DNA of 64,000 bases, from positions 3,720,001-3,784,000 of the forward strand of contig NZ_CP186694.1 of NCBI RefSeq assembly GCF_049532965.1, given 5' to 3'. Below, in pieces: positions 8,188-17,941 of this stretch. Both the position numbers and the translations under genes were made by a program. The notes beneath the pieces were generated by a model. The model was not told where the DNA came from and searched no databases. It saw only the letters and a list, made by a program, of their open reading frames with translations. This DNA comes from Roseateles sp049532965. GTDB taxonomy: Bacteria; Pseudomonadota; Gammaproteobacteria; Burkholderiales; Burkholderiaceae_C. Every line of letters begins with the position of its first letter. Within the stretch, counting starts at the first letter, position 1.

Positions 8188-9357
8188 TTACTTGATCCAG
8201 AGCCGGATCGCGTCCCAGGCGCGGCCGAAGATGCCGGCCAGCGGCACCTCCTGCTGCACGACCAGCGGCACCTCGGCCACCGGCGCGCCGCCCGCGGTCG
8301 TCACCTTCAGGGTGCCCACGCGCTGGTTCAGCGCCAGCGGCGCGACCAGCGGATCGGTGCGCTGGATGTCGGTCTTGAGCTTGCCGCCCTCGCCGCGAGG
8401 CACCGCGACGAACACCGCATCCGCCGCGCCGAGCTTGGCCTCGGGCACAGCGCCCTTCCACACCTTCACCGTGGTGATGGGCTGGTTCTTCTCGAACAGG
8501 CGCACCGCGTCGAAGGCCGCATACCCCCAGTTCAGCAGCTTCTGGCTTTCGGTGGCGCGCGCTTCCTTGGAGGCCGTGCCCATCACCACGCTCAGCAGCC
8601 GACGCTTGCCGTTGGGCACGTCGCGCTGCGCGCTGGCGGCCAGGCAGTAGCCGGCGGCATCGGTGTAGCCGGTCTTGCCGCCGTCCACCGACGGATCCCG
8701 GCCCAGCAGCATGTTGCGGTTGGACTGGCGGATCTTGTTGAAGGTGTACTCGCGCTTCGAGTAGTACTCGGCGTAGTACTGCGGGAAGTCCTGGATCACA
8801 TGCGAGAAGATGACCGCGATGTCGCGCGCGCTCGTCTTGTGGCCGGGCTCGGTGATGCCGGTGACGTTCTTGAACGAGGTGTTCTTCAGGCCCCAGGCCT
8901 GCGCCTGGCGGTTCATCATCGCGACGAACTGCTCGACCGTGCCGCCCACGCCCTCGGCCAGCGCGACCGAGGCGTCATTGCCCGACTGGATGATCATGCC
9001 GCGGATCAGCTCGTCGACCTTCGGCGTCATCGTCGTGTCGATGAACATCAGCGACGGATCGCCCTTGCGCTCTTCCCACGCGCGCTTGGACACGGTCAGC
9101 GTCTGCTCCAGCGTCAGGCGCTTGGCCTTGAGCGCGTCGAAGACGATGTAGGCCGTCATCAGCTTGGTCAGCGACGCGGGGTCCTGCGGCGTGTCGGCGT
9201 CGCGCTCGGCCAGCGTCTGCTGCGTCGTCAGGTCCAGCAGGATGAAGTTGCGCGCCGCGATCTCCGGCGGCGTCGGCGCCTGCGCCGACGCGCCGGTCAC
9301 CATCAGGAAGCTGGACAGGCCCACGCCGAGGGCCAGGGAGGCGAGAAATCGTTTCAT
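8188..9357 (-). CDS. dacC: D-alanyl-D-alanine carboxypeptidase (PBP5/6 family)
   Basis: A periplasmic serine peptidase that trims the terminal D-alanine of peptidoglycan stem pentapeptides. A signal peptide ends near ASA-QAP (residue 25). The three penicillin-binding motifs are S62-L-T-K65, S125-G-N127 and K228-T-G230. A C-terminal beta-rich PBP5 domain ends in an amphipathic helix (FGRAWDAIRLWIK) that would anchor it to the inner membrane. At 389 residues it is normal for the family. It heads a cell-wall stretch with dat downstream; the 118-bp gap before dat leaves room for a separate promoter. Confidence 0.95.
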   Translation of the reverse strand: MKRFLASLALGVGLSSFLMVTGASAQAPTPPEIAARNFILLDLTTQQTLAERDADTPQDPASLTKLMTAYIVFDALKAKRLTLEQTLTVSKRAWEERKGDPSLMFIDTTMTPKVDELIRGMIIQSGNDASVALAEGVGGTVEQFVAMMNRQAQAWGLKNTSFKNVTGITEPGHKTSARDIAVIFSHVIQDFPQYYAEYYSKREYTFNKIRQSNRNMLLGRDPSVDGGKTGYTDAAGYCLAASAQRDVPNGKRRLLSVVMGTASKEARATESQKLLNWGYAAFDAVRLFEKNQPITTVKVWKGAVPEAKLGAADAVFVAVPRGEGGKLKTDIQRTDPLVAPLALNQRVGTLKVTTAGGAPVAEVPLVVQQEVPLAGIFGRAWDAIRLWIK

Positions 9358-9381
9358 GCGGGAGAAATCCTCAGGGACACC

Positions 9382-10014
9382 TCAGGCGCGCGCGTCGCCG
9401 GCGACATGCCAGCTGCGCGTCACGAGGTTCTTGAGCAGCGGCAACTGCCCATGGAAGAAATGCCCGACACCGGGCACCACGATGACCGGCAGCGCCTGCG
9501 GGCGCGCCCAGTCCAGCACCGCGCTCAGCGGCACCACATCGTCCTGTTCGCCGTGGATCACGACGGTATCGGCGGGCACCGTCGCCACGCCGAAGCGGCT
9601 GGCCGCCGGACCGACCAGCAGCAGGCGCTCCACGGCCTCGGTCCTGGGCGCTGCCTGCGAGGCCACGAAGCCGCCGAACGAGAACCCCGCCAGCGCGAGC
9701 GGCAGCGCCGCCTCGCGGAACGCAGCGATCACGGCCAGCGCGTCGTCGACCTCGCCACGGCCTTCGTCCCAGCCGCCCTGCGACTTGCCGATGCCGCGGA
9801 AGTTGAAGCGCACCGCGCGGTAGCCCAGCTGCACGAACGCGCGCGCGATCGTCTGCACCACCTTGTTGTCCATCGTGCCGCCCTGCGTCGGATTCGGATG
9901 GCAGATCACCACCACACCGCGCAGCGGGCCCGCCTCGGCCGCGGGTTCGTCGACGGCGCACTCGATCTCGCCGGCCGGGCCGGCGATCTGCCGGCGCTGG
10001 GTCTGTGCGTTCAT
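9382..10014 (-). CDS. alpha/beta hydrolase (dienelactone-hydrolase-like)
   Basis: A 210-residue serine hydrolase of the alpha/beta fold. The nucleophile elbow is GFSFGG, the acid is in HGEQDDVVP, and the histidine is in GVGHFFHG. The early HPNPTQGGTMDNKVVQTIARAF block is characteristic of this cytoplasmic subgroup (KANL3/Tex30-like). The substrate is unknown. I set the start at MNAQTQ, 13 bases after the ferredoxin gene, where family similarity begins; a longer upstream frame is out-of-family sequence. The gene is part of the leftward hemJ-vanZ-ferredoxin-hydrolase-dacC run. Confidence 0.88.
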   Translation of the reverse strand: MNAQTQRRQIAGPAGEIECAVDEPAAEAGPLRGVVVICHPNPTQGGTMDNKVVQTIARAFVQLGYRAVRFNFRGIGKSQGGWDEGRGEVDDALAVIAAFREAALPLALAGFSFGGFVASQAAPRTEAVERLLLVGPAASRFGVATVPADTVVIHGEQDDVVPLSAVLDWARPQALPVIVVPGVGHFFHGQLPLLKNLVTRSWHVAGDARA

Positions 10015-10027
10015 GTCGCGCTCCCGC

Positions 10028-10360
10028 TCAGCGGCCGATCGAGTCGTCCAGGACCAGGCGGTCCACGACCTCGCCGTGCTTGAGGTGTCGCTCGACGATC
10101 TCGTCGATGTCGGCGTTGTCGACGAACGAGTACCAGACCGCGTCCGGGTACACGACCGCCACCGGCCCGCCGGCGCATCGGTCCAGGCAACCCGCCTTGT
10201 TGACGCGCACGCCGCCCTTGCCGGCGAGGCCTTCGGCCTTGACGCGCTGCTTGCAGTGGTCAAAGGCGGCCTGCGCGCCATGCTGCAGGCAGGCGTTCTC
10301 GTTCTCGCGCTGGTTCAGGCAGAAGAAGATGTGGCGTTGGTAGTAGCTGGGAGAGCTCAT
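10028..10360 (-). CDS. thioredoxin-like [2Fe-2S] ferredoxin
   Basis: A 110-residue protein of the thioredoxin-like ferredoxin family. The four cluster ligands are inferred as C14 and C24 (CLNQRENENAC) and C58 and C62 (GCLDRCAGGP), with the VNKAGCLDRC pattern typical of the family. It probably transfers electrons in the cytoplasm; the partner is unknown. Its ATG overlaps the stop of the vanZ-like gene by four bases (ATGA), so the two are translationally coupled. Confidence 0.9.
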   Translation of the reverse strand: MSSPSYYQRHIFFCLNQRENENACLQHGAQAAFDHCKQRVKAEGLAGKGGVRVNKAGCLDRCAGGPVAVVYPDAVWYSFVDNADIDEIVERHLKHGEVVDRLVLDDSIGR

Positions 10361-11568
10361 CGCGCGATTGTAGTTTCGGGGTTTTCACCGACGGGCGGAT
10401 CGTGCGGTCCGTCACGCTCCGCTTGTCCTTCAGAGCGCCCGGCGGCACGCGGCGGACCCGGCCGGTCCCGCGGCCGGTCGCTCTGGGTCACGCCATAAAG
10501 CAACCACGCCAGCGCCGCGAACGGCCACAGCCAGCCGACCCATTGCGCCAGCCCGTACAGGTTGACGAAGCGGCCCTGCTCCCAGAACTGGAGGCTCTCC
10601 AGCAGGTAGGGATCGGACGGCGCCTCGGCCATCAGCGCGATCAGCGCGGTCAGCACGACCAGCCCCCAGGCCGCATTGGCGCGGCGGGACATGAAGGCCG
10701 CCAGCAGCGCGAGCACGCCGCCCAGGATCAGGCCGGGCGCCGTCGTCGAGGTCAGCCAGGCCCAGGCGTGGTCCGGGCCGAAATTCAGCACGGTGGACCA
10801 GGCGGTGGTGGTCACGCCCAGGGCCGCCGCGCCGATCACCAGCGGCATCCGGCGCCATCCCGGCCTCGCCACCGACAGCGCCAGCAGGCACGGCGCCAGC
10901 AGGCCCATCGCGATCGCGATCGCCTCCAGGCCGGGCGGCAAGGGCAATTCGTCGGCGAGTTCCTTGGGCACGAGCTCCCAGGGCGTGTCCTGAAGCAGTT
11001 GGGCGGCCCATTCCCGCAGCCGCGGAAACAGTTGCCCCAGGCCCAGCGGCAACGGTGCCGGGTACAGCAGCCCCACCGGCCAGAGCGCCAGCAAGGCCAG
11101 CGCGCCGGCGCTTTGCGGCACGAACCAGCGCTCCCGCCAGCCATTCCAGCGATCGAGCCCGCCCAGCGACAGCACCGCCCACGCGCACAGCGCGCCCAGG
11201 GCCGCGCCGGCGCTGTTCAGCAGGAAATCCGCAAGCGAGGGCACTCGGCCCGGGAGGAAATACTGCAGCGTCTCCATCGAGAACGACAGCAGCGGCAGCC
11301 CGAGCCCGGTGAGCAGCAGCGCGCGCCAGGCGCCGCCGCCGCTGCGGATGACGGCGGAGAAGCACAGAGCGCCGAGCGGCCAGTACCCCGCCATGTTGAC
11401 CCACAGGTCGAAGCGACCCCAGTAGCGCGGCCAGGGCAGCCCGATGACGCCGGGCCATGGCAGGCTCGGCGGCACGCGCCAGGGCCAGAAGGGATAGAGG
11501 CTGGCGTAGATCACCAGCACGGCGTAGCACAGGGCCAGCCAGGTGGCGGAACTGCGCCGGTGCATCAC
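10357..11568 (-). CDS. VanZ-family membrane protein
   Basis: A 403-residue polytopic membrane protein. The N-terminal ~130 residues match VanZ (VIYASLYPFWPWR, DLWVNMAGYWPLG, METLQYFLPGRVPSLADFLLNSAGAALG). The remaining part adds about five further hydrophobic helices, so the protein is much longer than classical VanZ. The VanZ domain is linked to low-level teicoplanin resistance in enterococci, but its biochemical role is unknown. It starts 4 bases after the hemJ-like gene and overlaps the ferredoxin gene. Confidence 0.85.
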   Translation of the reverse strand: MMHRRSSATWLALCYAVLVIYASLYPFWPWRVPPSLPWPGVIGLPWPRYWGRFDLWVNMAGYWPLGALCFSAVIRSGGGAWRALLLTGLGLPLLSFSMETLQYFLPGRVPSLADFLLNSAGAALGALCAWAVLSLGGLDRWNGWRERWFVPQSAGALALLALWPVGLLYPAPLPLGLGQLFPRLREWAAQLLQDTPWELVPKELADELPLPPGLEAIAIAMGLLAPCLLALSVARPGWRRMPLVIGAAALGVTTTAWSTVLNFGPDHAWAWLTSTTAPGLILGGVLALLAAFMSRRANAAWGLVVLTALIALMAEAPSDPYLLESLQFWEQGRFVNLYGLAQWVGWLWPFAALAWLLYGVTQSDRPRDRPGPPRAAGRSEGQAERDGPHDPPVGENPETTIAR

Positions 11569-11572
11569 GGCA

Positions 11573-12001
11573 TCAGAACGGCTTGACGACGACCAGGATC
11601 ACGATGGCCGCGAACAGCAGCACCGAGACCTCGTTGAACACCCGGAACCACCGATGGCTGCGGCGATTGGCGAGGAGTTCGAACTTGCGCAGGAAGGCGC
11701 GGCAGACGTGGTGGTAGCCGACCGCGGCGACGACCAGCGCCAGCTTCGCATGCATCCAGCCATTGCCCGGCCCCCGGCCGATGCCGTAGTGCAGCCACAG
11801 CGTGAGGCCGAAGATCAACGCCAGCGCCATCAGCATCGAGCTGAAGCGGTAGAGTTTCAGGCCCATCAGCAGCAGCCGCTCGCGCTCGGCGTGGCTGTCG
11901 GCCGGGACCATGGCCAGGTTCACGAAGATCCGCGGCAGGTAGAACAGGCCGGCGAACCACGCGGCGACGAAGATGATGTGAAGCGCTTTGATCCAGAGCA
12001 T
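11573..12001 (-). CDS. hemJ: HemJ-like protoporphyrinogen oxidase / CopD-like membrane protein
   Basis: A 142-residue protein with four predicted membrane helices, beginning MLWIKALHIIFVAAWFAGLFYLPRIFV. His8 and Lys86 (GWMHAKLAL) match the conserved heme-associated residues of HemJ. HemJ oxidises protoporphyrinogen IX to protoporphyrin IX. Having hemB just across the intergenic region supports a heme role, although the CopD/UPF0093 family is also possible. The start is placed at the MLWIK methionine; upstream in-frame sequence is noncoding and contains the terminator of the neighbouring small RNA. Confidence 0.85.
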   Translation of the reverse strand: MLWIKALHIIFVAAWFAGLFYLPRIFVNLAMVPADSHAERERLLLMGLKLYRFSSMLMALALIFGLTLWLHYGIGRGPGNGWMHAKLALVVAAVGYHHVCRAFLRKFELLANRRSHRWFRVFNEVSVLLFAAIVILVVVKPF

Positions 12002-12022
12002 CGCGGCATTATGGAGGGCGCG

Positions 12023-12050
12023 AAAAAAAACCCCGGCTTCACAGCCGGGG
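12023..12050 (-). terminator. rho-independent terminator of the candidate sRNA
   Basis: A perfect 8-bp stem (CCCCGGCT/AGCCGGGG) with a four-base loop is followed on the minus strand by eight U residues. It lies just upstream of the hemJ-like start codon, so it must end a transcript that begins in the hemB-hemJ gap. Confidence 0.85.
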
Positions 12051-12134
12051 TCGGAAAGCCTTATCGCTGTCATCACGTTAAGGCTCCTGCTCAGGGAGGA
12101 AAAGCAGGGAATGACAACCTAGCGGCTATCATTC
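12023..12134 (-). ncRNA. candidate trans-acting small RNA with an anti-Shine-Dalgarno loop
   Basis: The 220-bp gap between hemJ-like and hemB contains a strong leftward terminator with no gene upstream of it, implying a short independent transcript of about 110 nt. On the minus strand there is a nested fold. An outer stem TGTCAT/ATGACA (12111-12116 with 12069-12074) encloses an inner stem CCTGCT/AGCAGG (12103-12108 with 12086-12091). The 11-nt inner loop reads UUUCCUCCCUG, complementary to ribosome-binding sites. A plausible extended -10 (TGTTAAAGT, with TAAAGT at 12147-12142) predicts a start near 12134. It is not recognised as a named family; the boundaries are inferred. Confidence 0.6.
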
Positions 12135-12221
12135 AGGAGCGACTTTAACAGATCTGCCGAATTTCGGAATCTACGTTTTTCCACTAGTTGCCCCTCAAGC
12201 CGGTGGTATTTCTCGCAAACC

Positions 12222-13229
<1,008 letters not shown>

Positions 13230-13259
13230 TCGCACGACCCATCGCGGCCTGACCGACGC

Positions 13260-14348
13260 ATGCGCATCTTTCATCTCAGCGACGCGCTCTACGAAGAACT
13301 CGCCGAACTGCCCGAGGACCTTCCCGCGGAAGGCTTCCTCTGGGTCGGCCTGCCGCGGCGCGAATTCGAGCTCCAGCTCGGCACGCTCCAGCAGCGCCTG
13401 ATGCGATGGACCGGCACGTCGCTGCTGGACCTGCACGTGTCGGACCTGATGAACCCGCAGCTGCCGTCGCACTTCGACTACACGAGCGGCTACGACCTGA
13501 TGGTTTTCCGGCGGCTCGCGACGATGCCGGGCAGCCAGCAGTACCTGTCCGACGACGAGCCGCGCACCGCCGCCGCCGTCAACGAGGCGCTGAAGGCCAT
13601 CGACACCAGCCCGGTCGGCTTCGCCGTCTTCGACCGCGTGCTGATCACCGTGCATCCCGGCGAGTGCTCGCTGCGGGATTACTTCGCCGGCAAGCTCGGC
13701 GCACAGCAGGAAGGCCGGGACCTGCGCGGCAGCACGCGGCTGCCGGTCAGCCCGGCGGAGCTGATGCTGCGCATGGTCAACCACATGGTGGACAGCTACC
13801 TGGACCTGCGCCGCTTGCTCACCCGCCAGCTGACCACGCTGCAGAACCTGCTGCTGCGCGGCCACTTCCGCGACTGGCAGGTCGTGCTGCATGCGCGCGA
13901 CACGCTGTCGCGGCTGGAAGACCTCTGCGAGGACCAGCGCAGCGCGATCCAGGAATGGATCGACGCGCTGGGCGAATGGCCCGCCAACGACGCACACGCG
14001 GAACGGGAGCGGGAGCTGCTGCGGGTGCGGTCGCGCGACGTGCTCGAGCATATCGAGCGCGTGCTGACCCACGTGCGCCGGCTGGAGAGCTCGGCCGAGA
14101 CCTCGGTGCAGATGCACTTCTCGCTGACCGGCGAGCGCGCCAACAACATCATGCGGACGCTGACGGTGCTGACCGCCATCTTCCTGCCGCTGAACCTGAT
14201 CACCGGCGTGTTCGGGATGAACTTCGACAACCTGCCGCTGATCCATGCGCCGACCGGCTTCTGGATCGCGTTCGGCGTCATGGTCGTCACCGCGGTCGCG
14301 CTGGGCCTCTTCTTCTGGCGCAAGCGCTACCTGGGCTCGCAGCAGTAG
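13260..14348 (+). CDS. corA: CorA-family magnesium/divalent cation channel
   Basis: A 362-residue CorA-type channel. A long cytoplasmic N-terminal domain, including the helical stretch LLRVRSRDVLEHIERVLTHVRRLESSAET, is followed by two C-terminal membrane helices. The signature GMN selectivity loop (GVFGMNFDNLP) lies between them, and a basic end (WRKRYLGSQQ) follows. It starts 30 bases after hemB. It transports Mg2+ and possibly Co2+ or Zn2+, which the sequence does not settle; Mg2+ is also the metal expected for the neighbouring HemB type. Confidence 0.93.
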   Translation: MRIFHLSDALYEELAELPEDLPAEGFLWVGLPRREFELQLGTLQQRLMRWTGTSLLDLHVSDLMNPQLPSHFDYTSGYDLMVFRRLATMPGSQQYLSDDEPRTAAAVNEALKAIDTSPVGFAVFDRVLITVHPGECSLRDYFAGKLGAQQEGRDLRGSTRLPVSPAELMLRMVNHMVDSYLDLRRLLTRQLTTLQNLLLRGHFRDWQVVLHARDTLSRLEDLCEDQRSAIQEWIDALGEWPANDAHAERERELLRVRSRDVLEHIERVLTHVRRLESSAETSVQMHFSLTGERANNIMRTLTVLTAIFLPLNLITGVFGMNFDNLPLIHAPTGFWIAFGVMVVTAVALGLFFWRKRYLGSQQ

Positions 14349-14354
14349 GCGCGC

Positions 14355-14801
14355 TCAGCGCCGGGCGTAGGGGTCGGCGAAGCCAAGACCCAGCATGACC
14401 TCGGTCTCGCGCGCCTCCATGCACTCGGCCTCGTCGTCTTCCTCGTGGTCGTAGCCTTGCGCATGCAGCGTGCCGTGGACCAGCATGTGCGCGTAATGCG
14501 CCACCAGGTCCAGGCCCATCTCCCGGGCCTCGCGCTCGACGACCTCGGCGCAGATCACCAGGTCCGCGGCAACGACCGGTTCATGCGCGTAGTCGAACGT
14601 GAGCACGTTGGTCGCGTAGTCCTTCGCCCGGAACTCGCGGTTGAGCGAGCGCCCCTCCTCCGCATCGACGATGCGGACGGTGATCTCGCCGGGCAGCTCG
14701 AGGGCGGCTCGCATCCAGCGCATCACCTTGTGCCTCGGCAGCAGGGCCTTGTGGCGAGGATCGGCGAATTGCAGCGACAGACTGAGGTCGGGGCGGCTCA
14801 T
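14355..14801 (-). CDS. ybeY: rRNA maturation endoribonuclease YbeY
   Basis: A zinc endoribonuclease for 16S rRNA 3'-end processing and ribosome quality control. The zinc motif H109-x3-H113-x5-H119 (HGTLHAQGYDH) is intact, followed by the acidic EEDDEAECMEARE stretch. It has 148 residues. Its ATG overlaps the stop of phoH by four bases, the usual phoH-ybeY coupling. It is convergent with corA, with only 6 bases between the stops. Confidence 0.96.
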   Translation of the reverse strand: MSRPDLSLSLQFADPRHKALLPRHKVMRWMRAALELPGEITVRIVDAEEGRSLNREFRAKDYATNVLTFDYAHEPVVAADLVICAEVVEREAREMGLDLVAHYAHMLVHGTLHAQGYDHEEDDEAECMEARETEVMLGLGFADPYARR

Positions 14802-16078
14802 CGGGCGGTTCCCTTGCGGGCGACGGACTTCGTCGCAGCAGGCTTCTTTGCAGCCGTCTTCTTGGCGGCCGGTTTCTTCACGGCCGGTTTCTTCACGGCG
14901 GACGTCCTGGCGGAGGACGTCCTGGCGGCAGCTTGCCTCGTGCCGGACCTTCCAGCCTGGAGCGGCGGATCGACCGGCTCGTCGTCGAAGCGCGGAGCCT
15001 GCTCGCGCAGGCGCAGCGCGCGCAGCCGTCGCTCCTCGCGTTCCTCCGCGAACCGGGCCTCGCGCTCCTGCTGGACGCGGGCCTCCTCGCGGGCCTGCTC
15101 CTCGGCGCGGTCCTCATAGGCCTGCACGATGCGCGCCACCAGCGGATGCCGCACCACGTCCGCCCGGGTGAAGCGCGTGATCTCGATGCCCTGCACGCCG
15201 TCCAGCACCTGCTCCGCGTCGACCAGCCCGCTGGTCATGCCGCGCGGCAGATCGATCTGGCTCGTGTCGCCGGTCACCACGCACTTGCTACCGAAGCCAA
15301 TGCGGGTCAGGAACATCTTCATCTGCTCCGGCGTCGTGTTCTGCGCCTCGTCCAGGATGACGAAGGCGTGGTTCAGCGTCCGGCCCCGCATGAAGGCCAG
15401 CGGCGCGATCTCGAGCTGGCCCTTCTCGAACGCCTTCGTGACGCGGTCGAAGCCCATCAGGTCATAGAGCGCGTCATACAGCGGCCGCAGGTAGGGATCG
15501 ACCTTCTGCGTCAGGTCGCCCGGCAGGAAGCCGAGCCGCTCGCCTGCCTCGACCGCGGGGCGCGTCAGGATGATGCGCTGGACGGTCGAGCGCTCCAGCG
15601 CGTCGACGGCACAGGCCACCGCAAGGAAGGTCTTGCCGGTGCCGGCCGGTCCGATCCCGAAGCTGATGTCGTGCGACAGGATGCGCCGCAGGTAATGGTG
15701 CTGGTTGGCCGTGCGGCCGGCCAGGTCGGCGCGGCGCGTGCGCAGCACGACGTTGTCCTCGCCGCCTTCCGCGCCGACGGCACCGTCGGTGCCGCTCCCG
15801 GCCCGGGACGGTGCCGAGACGTCGTTGGCCGCCTCGACGATCGCCAGCCGCAGGCTCTCGGCGGGGATCGGCCGGTCCGCCCGCGCATGGAGCGACTCCA
15901 GCAACGCCAGCGTCCGCTGGGCCGCCGGACGCTCGCCTTCGATGTTGAAGTGCTCGGCGCGGTGGGTGATGCGCACCGCCAGGGCCGCCTCGATCTGGCG
16001 GAGATGCTCGTCGAGCGGGCCGCACAGGTGCGACAGACGCCGGTTGTCGGCGGGGGTGAAGGCATGGCGCAGGTTCAA
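14798..16078 (-). CDS. PhoH-family ATPase with lysine/alanine-rich tail
   Basis: A P-loop ATPase (PhoH-like, YbeZ type) thought to act with YbeY in RNA metabolism. With the start used here, Walker A GPAGTGKT is at 143-150 and Walker B is in AFVILDEAQN. No ATG fits. I chose TTG at 16078, which gives MNLRHAFTPADNRRLSHLCGPLDEHL, where family similarity begins, with GGAG 11 bases upstream. A GTG about 30 codons earlier is an alternative. After the ATPase there is a charged arginine/glutamate-rich helix. The last ~30 residues are repeats of K-K-P-A-x-K-K, like histone H1 or AlgP tails, an unusual addition likely to bind nucleic acid. Confidence 0.92.
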   Translation of the reverse strand: MNLRHAFTPADNRRLSHLCGPLDEHLRQIEAALAVRITHRAEHFNIEGERPAAQRTLALLESLHARADRPIPAESLRLAIVEAANDVSAPSRAGSGTDGAVGAEGGEDNVVLRTRRADLAGRTANQHHYLRRILSHDISFGIGPAGTGKTFLAVACAVDALERSTVQRIILTRPAVEAGERLGFLPGDLTQKVDPYLRPLYDALYDLMGFDRVTKAFEKGQLEIAPLAFMRGRTLNHAFVILDEAQNTTPEQMKMFLTRIGFGSKCVVTGDTSQIDLPRGMTSGLVDAEQVLDGVQGIEITRFTRADVVRHPLVARIVQAYEDRAEEQAREEARVQQEREARFAEEREERRLRALRLREQAPRFDDEPVDPPLQAGRSGTRQAAARTSSARTSAVKKPAVKKPAAKKTAAKKPAATKSVARKGTAR

Positions 16079-16170
16079 GGCGGCGCGGGCTCCGTATTCA
16101 GGGGGGTTGAGGCCGGTATTGTCGCCCGCCGGCACGCCGCGCGTCTGTCCCGCCTGCACAATCGCGCCCC

Positions 16171-17733
16171 ATGCACCGGACCACAGAACGACAAGGGACC
16201 GCCGCCGGCCGCGAGGAGACCTGCGAGGGGGGCCGCAAGAGGGGCCGCGAGAGGGGCCGCGATCCCGGCCATGACCGCGGCCGGGAGCCCGTGCGGTCCG
16301 AGGTCCGGCCGCCGCAGGGCACCTTCGGTCGCGCCGCCGTGGCCGCCGCGGTCGCGCTGTCGCTGGGCATTCCGGTCTGCCTGGCGCAGGTGGCCGGCGC
16401 TGCCGTCGCCGGGGGAGAACCTTCCGCCGCGGCCTCCTTCGCGGCCCTGTGGCGCCAACTGGCGCCGCTGCTCGCCTACGGCTTGCAATCGGCGCTGGTG
16501 CTGATGGCTTTCGTGCTGGGCCTGCTGATCTGGCAACGCCGCGCCCAGCGCCACCTCGCCTGGCTGCTGGCCTTGATGCCAGGCTGGGTGCTGATGATCG
16601 GGCTGGCACCGCTGTCGTCGTGGCAGCAGTCGATCGCCGTGATCCTGGCACCCTGGCTGCTCTGGTGCGCCGTCCATTACCTGATGCGCCGCACCCAGCG
16701 GCGCGACCGCCGCCTCCATCGCGCGCTGCTGATGCAGGCGCTGCTCTTTCCCGCCGCGTTGTTGCTGCCCGTTCCGGCGTCGCAGATCGCCACCTTCGCG
16801 CTGTGGTGGCTGGGGGCGCAGTTGCTGGTCGCGATGGGATGGCATCTCTGGCATCTCTGGCAGGACATGTTCCTGCCGACGCTGGAGGAGCGCTATCCGC
16901 CTGCGGACTTCGCCATCAGCTGCATGCTGGTCGCCTTTGGCGCGCTGGCGGTGCTGGCCGCGTGGCTGGCCCCGCGCAGTGGCCTGGCGGGCATCCTCGG
17001 TCCGCTGTCATTGCTCGGACTGGGGCTGCATCGGGTGCGCGACTTCGCGCGCGCGCTGAGCCAGTCCGAGCTTGCCGTGCTGCAAGCCGAGCTGCGCTTG
17101 CAGGAACGCATCGCGGAACTGGAGCGCCATTTCGACCAGGTCGCCGAAGCGAAGCTGGAGCAGGTCACCGAACGCGAGCGCAAGCGCATCGCCGCGGACC
17201 TGCATGACGACCTCGGCGCCAAGCTGCTGACCATCGTCCATACGAGCGAGTCGGACCGCATCTCGACGCTGGCGCGCGAGGCGCTGGAGGAAATGCGCCT
17301 GTCCGTGCGCGGCCTCACCGGCAAGCCGGTGCAGCTGCTGGACGCACTGGGCGACTGGCGCGCCGAAGTCGTGTCGCGGCTGGCGCAGGCCAACATCCTG
17401 GCCGAATGGAAGTCGCCGTCCGAGGACATCGAGCACACCTTCCCCGCCCGCGCCTATGTGCAGACGACCCGCATCCTGCGCGAGTCGGTCAGCAACATCA
17501 TCAAGCACAGCGGCGCCACGCACTGCGTGATCAGTTGTTCGGCGCAGGACGGCTATTTCTCGGTGGTGATCCAGGACAACGGCCAGGGCATTCCGCTCGA
17601 GCTGGAAGGTCGCCTGGACAAGGGACACGGCATGGCCAGCATGAAGGCGCGCGCCAAGCAGATGCACGGCCAATGCCTGGTCGAATCCGGCCCCGGCTGG
17701 GGCACCGTGATCCGGTTGACGATCCCGCTGTGA
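16171..17733 (+). CDS. membrane sensor histidine kinase, NarX/DesK (HisKA_3) type
   Basis: Senses an unknown signal and phosphorylates the NarL-type regulator encoded next. An arginine-rich N terminus is followed by six or seven predicted membrane helices (about residues 50-290) and a short coiled coil. The phospho-acceptor box has H345 in AADLHDDLGAKLL. The ATPase domain has an N box (RESVSNIIKHSG), G1 (DNGQGIP) and G2 (GHGMASMKARA). It has 520 residues. The first ~45 residues are encoded by GC-rich repeats and look poorly conserved, so translation may begin later. It is divergent from phoH. Confidence 0.9.
   Translation: MHRTTERQGTAAGREETCEGGRKRGRERGRDPGHDRGREPVRSEVRPPQGTFGRAAVAAAVALSLGIPVCLAQVAGAAVAGGEPSAAASFAALWRQLAPLLAYGLQSALVLMAFVLGLLIWQRRAQRHLAWLLALMPGWVLMIGLAPLSSWQQSIAVILAPWLLWCAVHYLMRRTQRRDRRLHRALLMQALLFPAALLLPVPASQIATFALWWLGAQLLVAMGWHLWHLWQDMFLPTLEERYPPADFAISCMLVAFGALAVLAAWLAPRSGLAGILGPLSLLGLGLHRVRDFARALSQSELAVLQAELRLQERIAELERHFDQVAEAKLEQVTERERKRIAADLHDDLGAKLLTIVHTSESDRISTLAREALEEMRLSVRGLTGKPVQLLDALGDWRAEVVSRLAQANILAEWKSPSEDIEHTFPARAYVQTTRILRESVSNIIKHSGATHCVISCSAQDGYFSVVIQDNGQGIPLELEGRLDKGHGMASMKARAKQMHGQCLVESGPGWGTVIRLTIPL
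16225..16260 (+). repeat. three tandem copies of a 12-bp unit
   Basis: Three copies of GAGAGGGGCCGC (the first two each differing at one position) lie in tandem. They keep the reading frame and add a Gly/Arg-rich stretch to the N terminus of the sensor kinase, if translation starts at the annotated ATG. Confidence 0.7.
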
Positions 17734-17941
17734 CGACGCGTCGATCGCGGCGGATCCCGTGTTGATCGCGCACGGGCCGCGCGCCTCCCCCGTTGCGATC
17801 GTGCCTGCGGCGTGATCCATTGCCGCTCACGCCACACTCGGGCGTTGATCGGGATGGTCAGCCCCTCGAGAAAGCCGTACCGTTGCGTGAAGCCGTCGGC
17901 GGGGCCGCCGGCGCCGTCGACCTGAGCAAGAATCCCGCGCC

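Noticed and set aside
16171..16305. First ~45 residues of the sensor kinase as a real N-terminal domain
   Set aside because: They are Arg/Gly-rich and coded by 12-bp tandem repeats; I kept the annotated start but do not call a domain.
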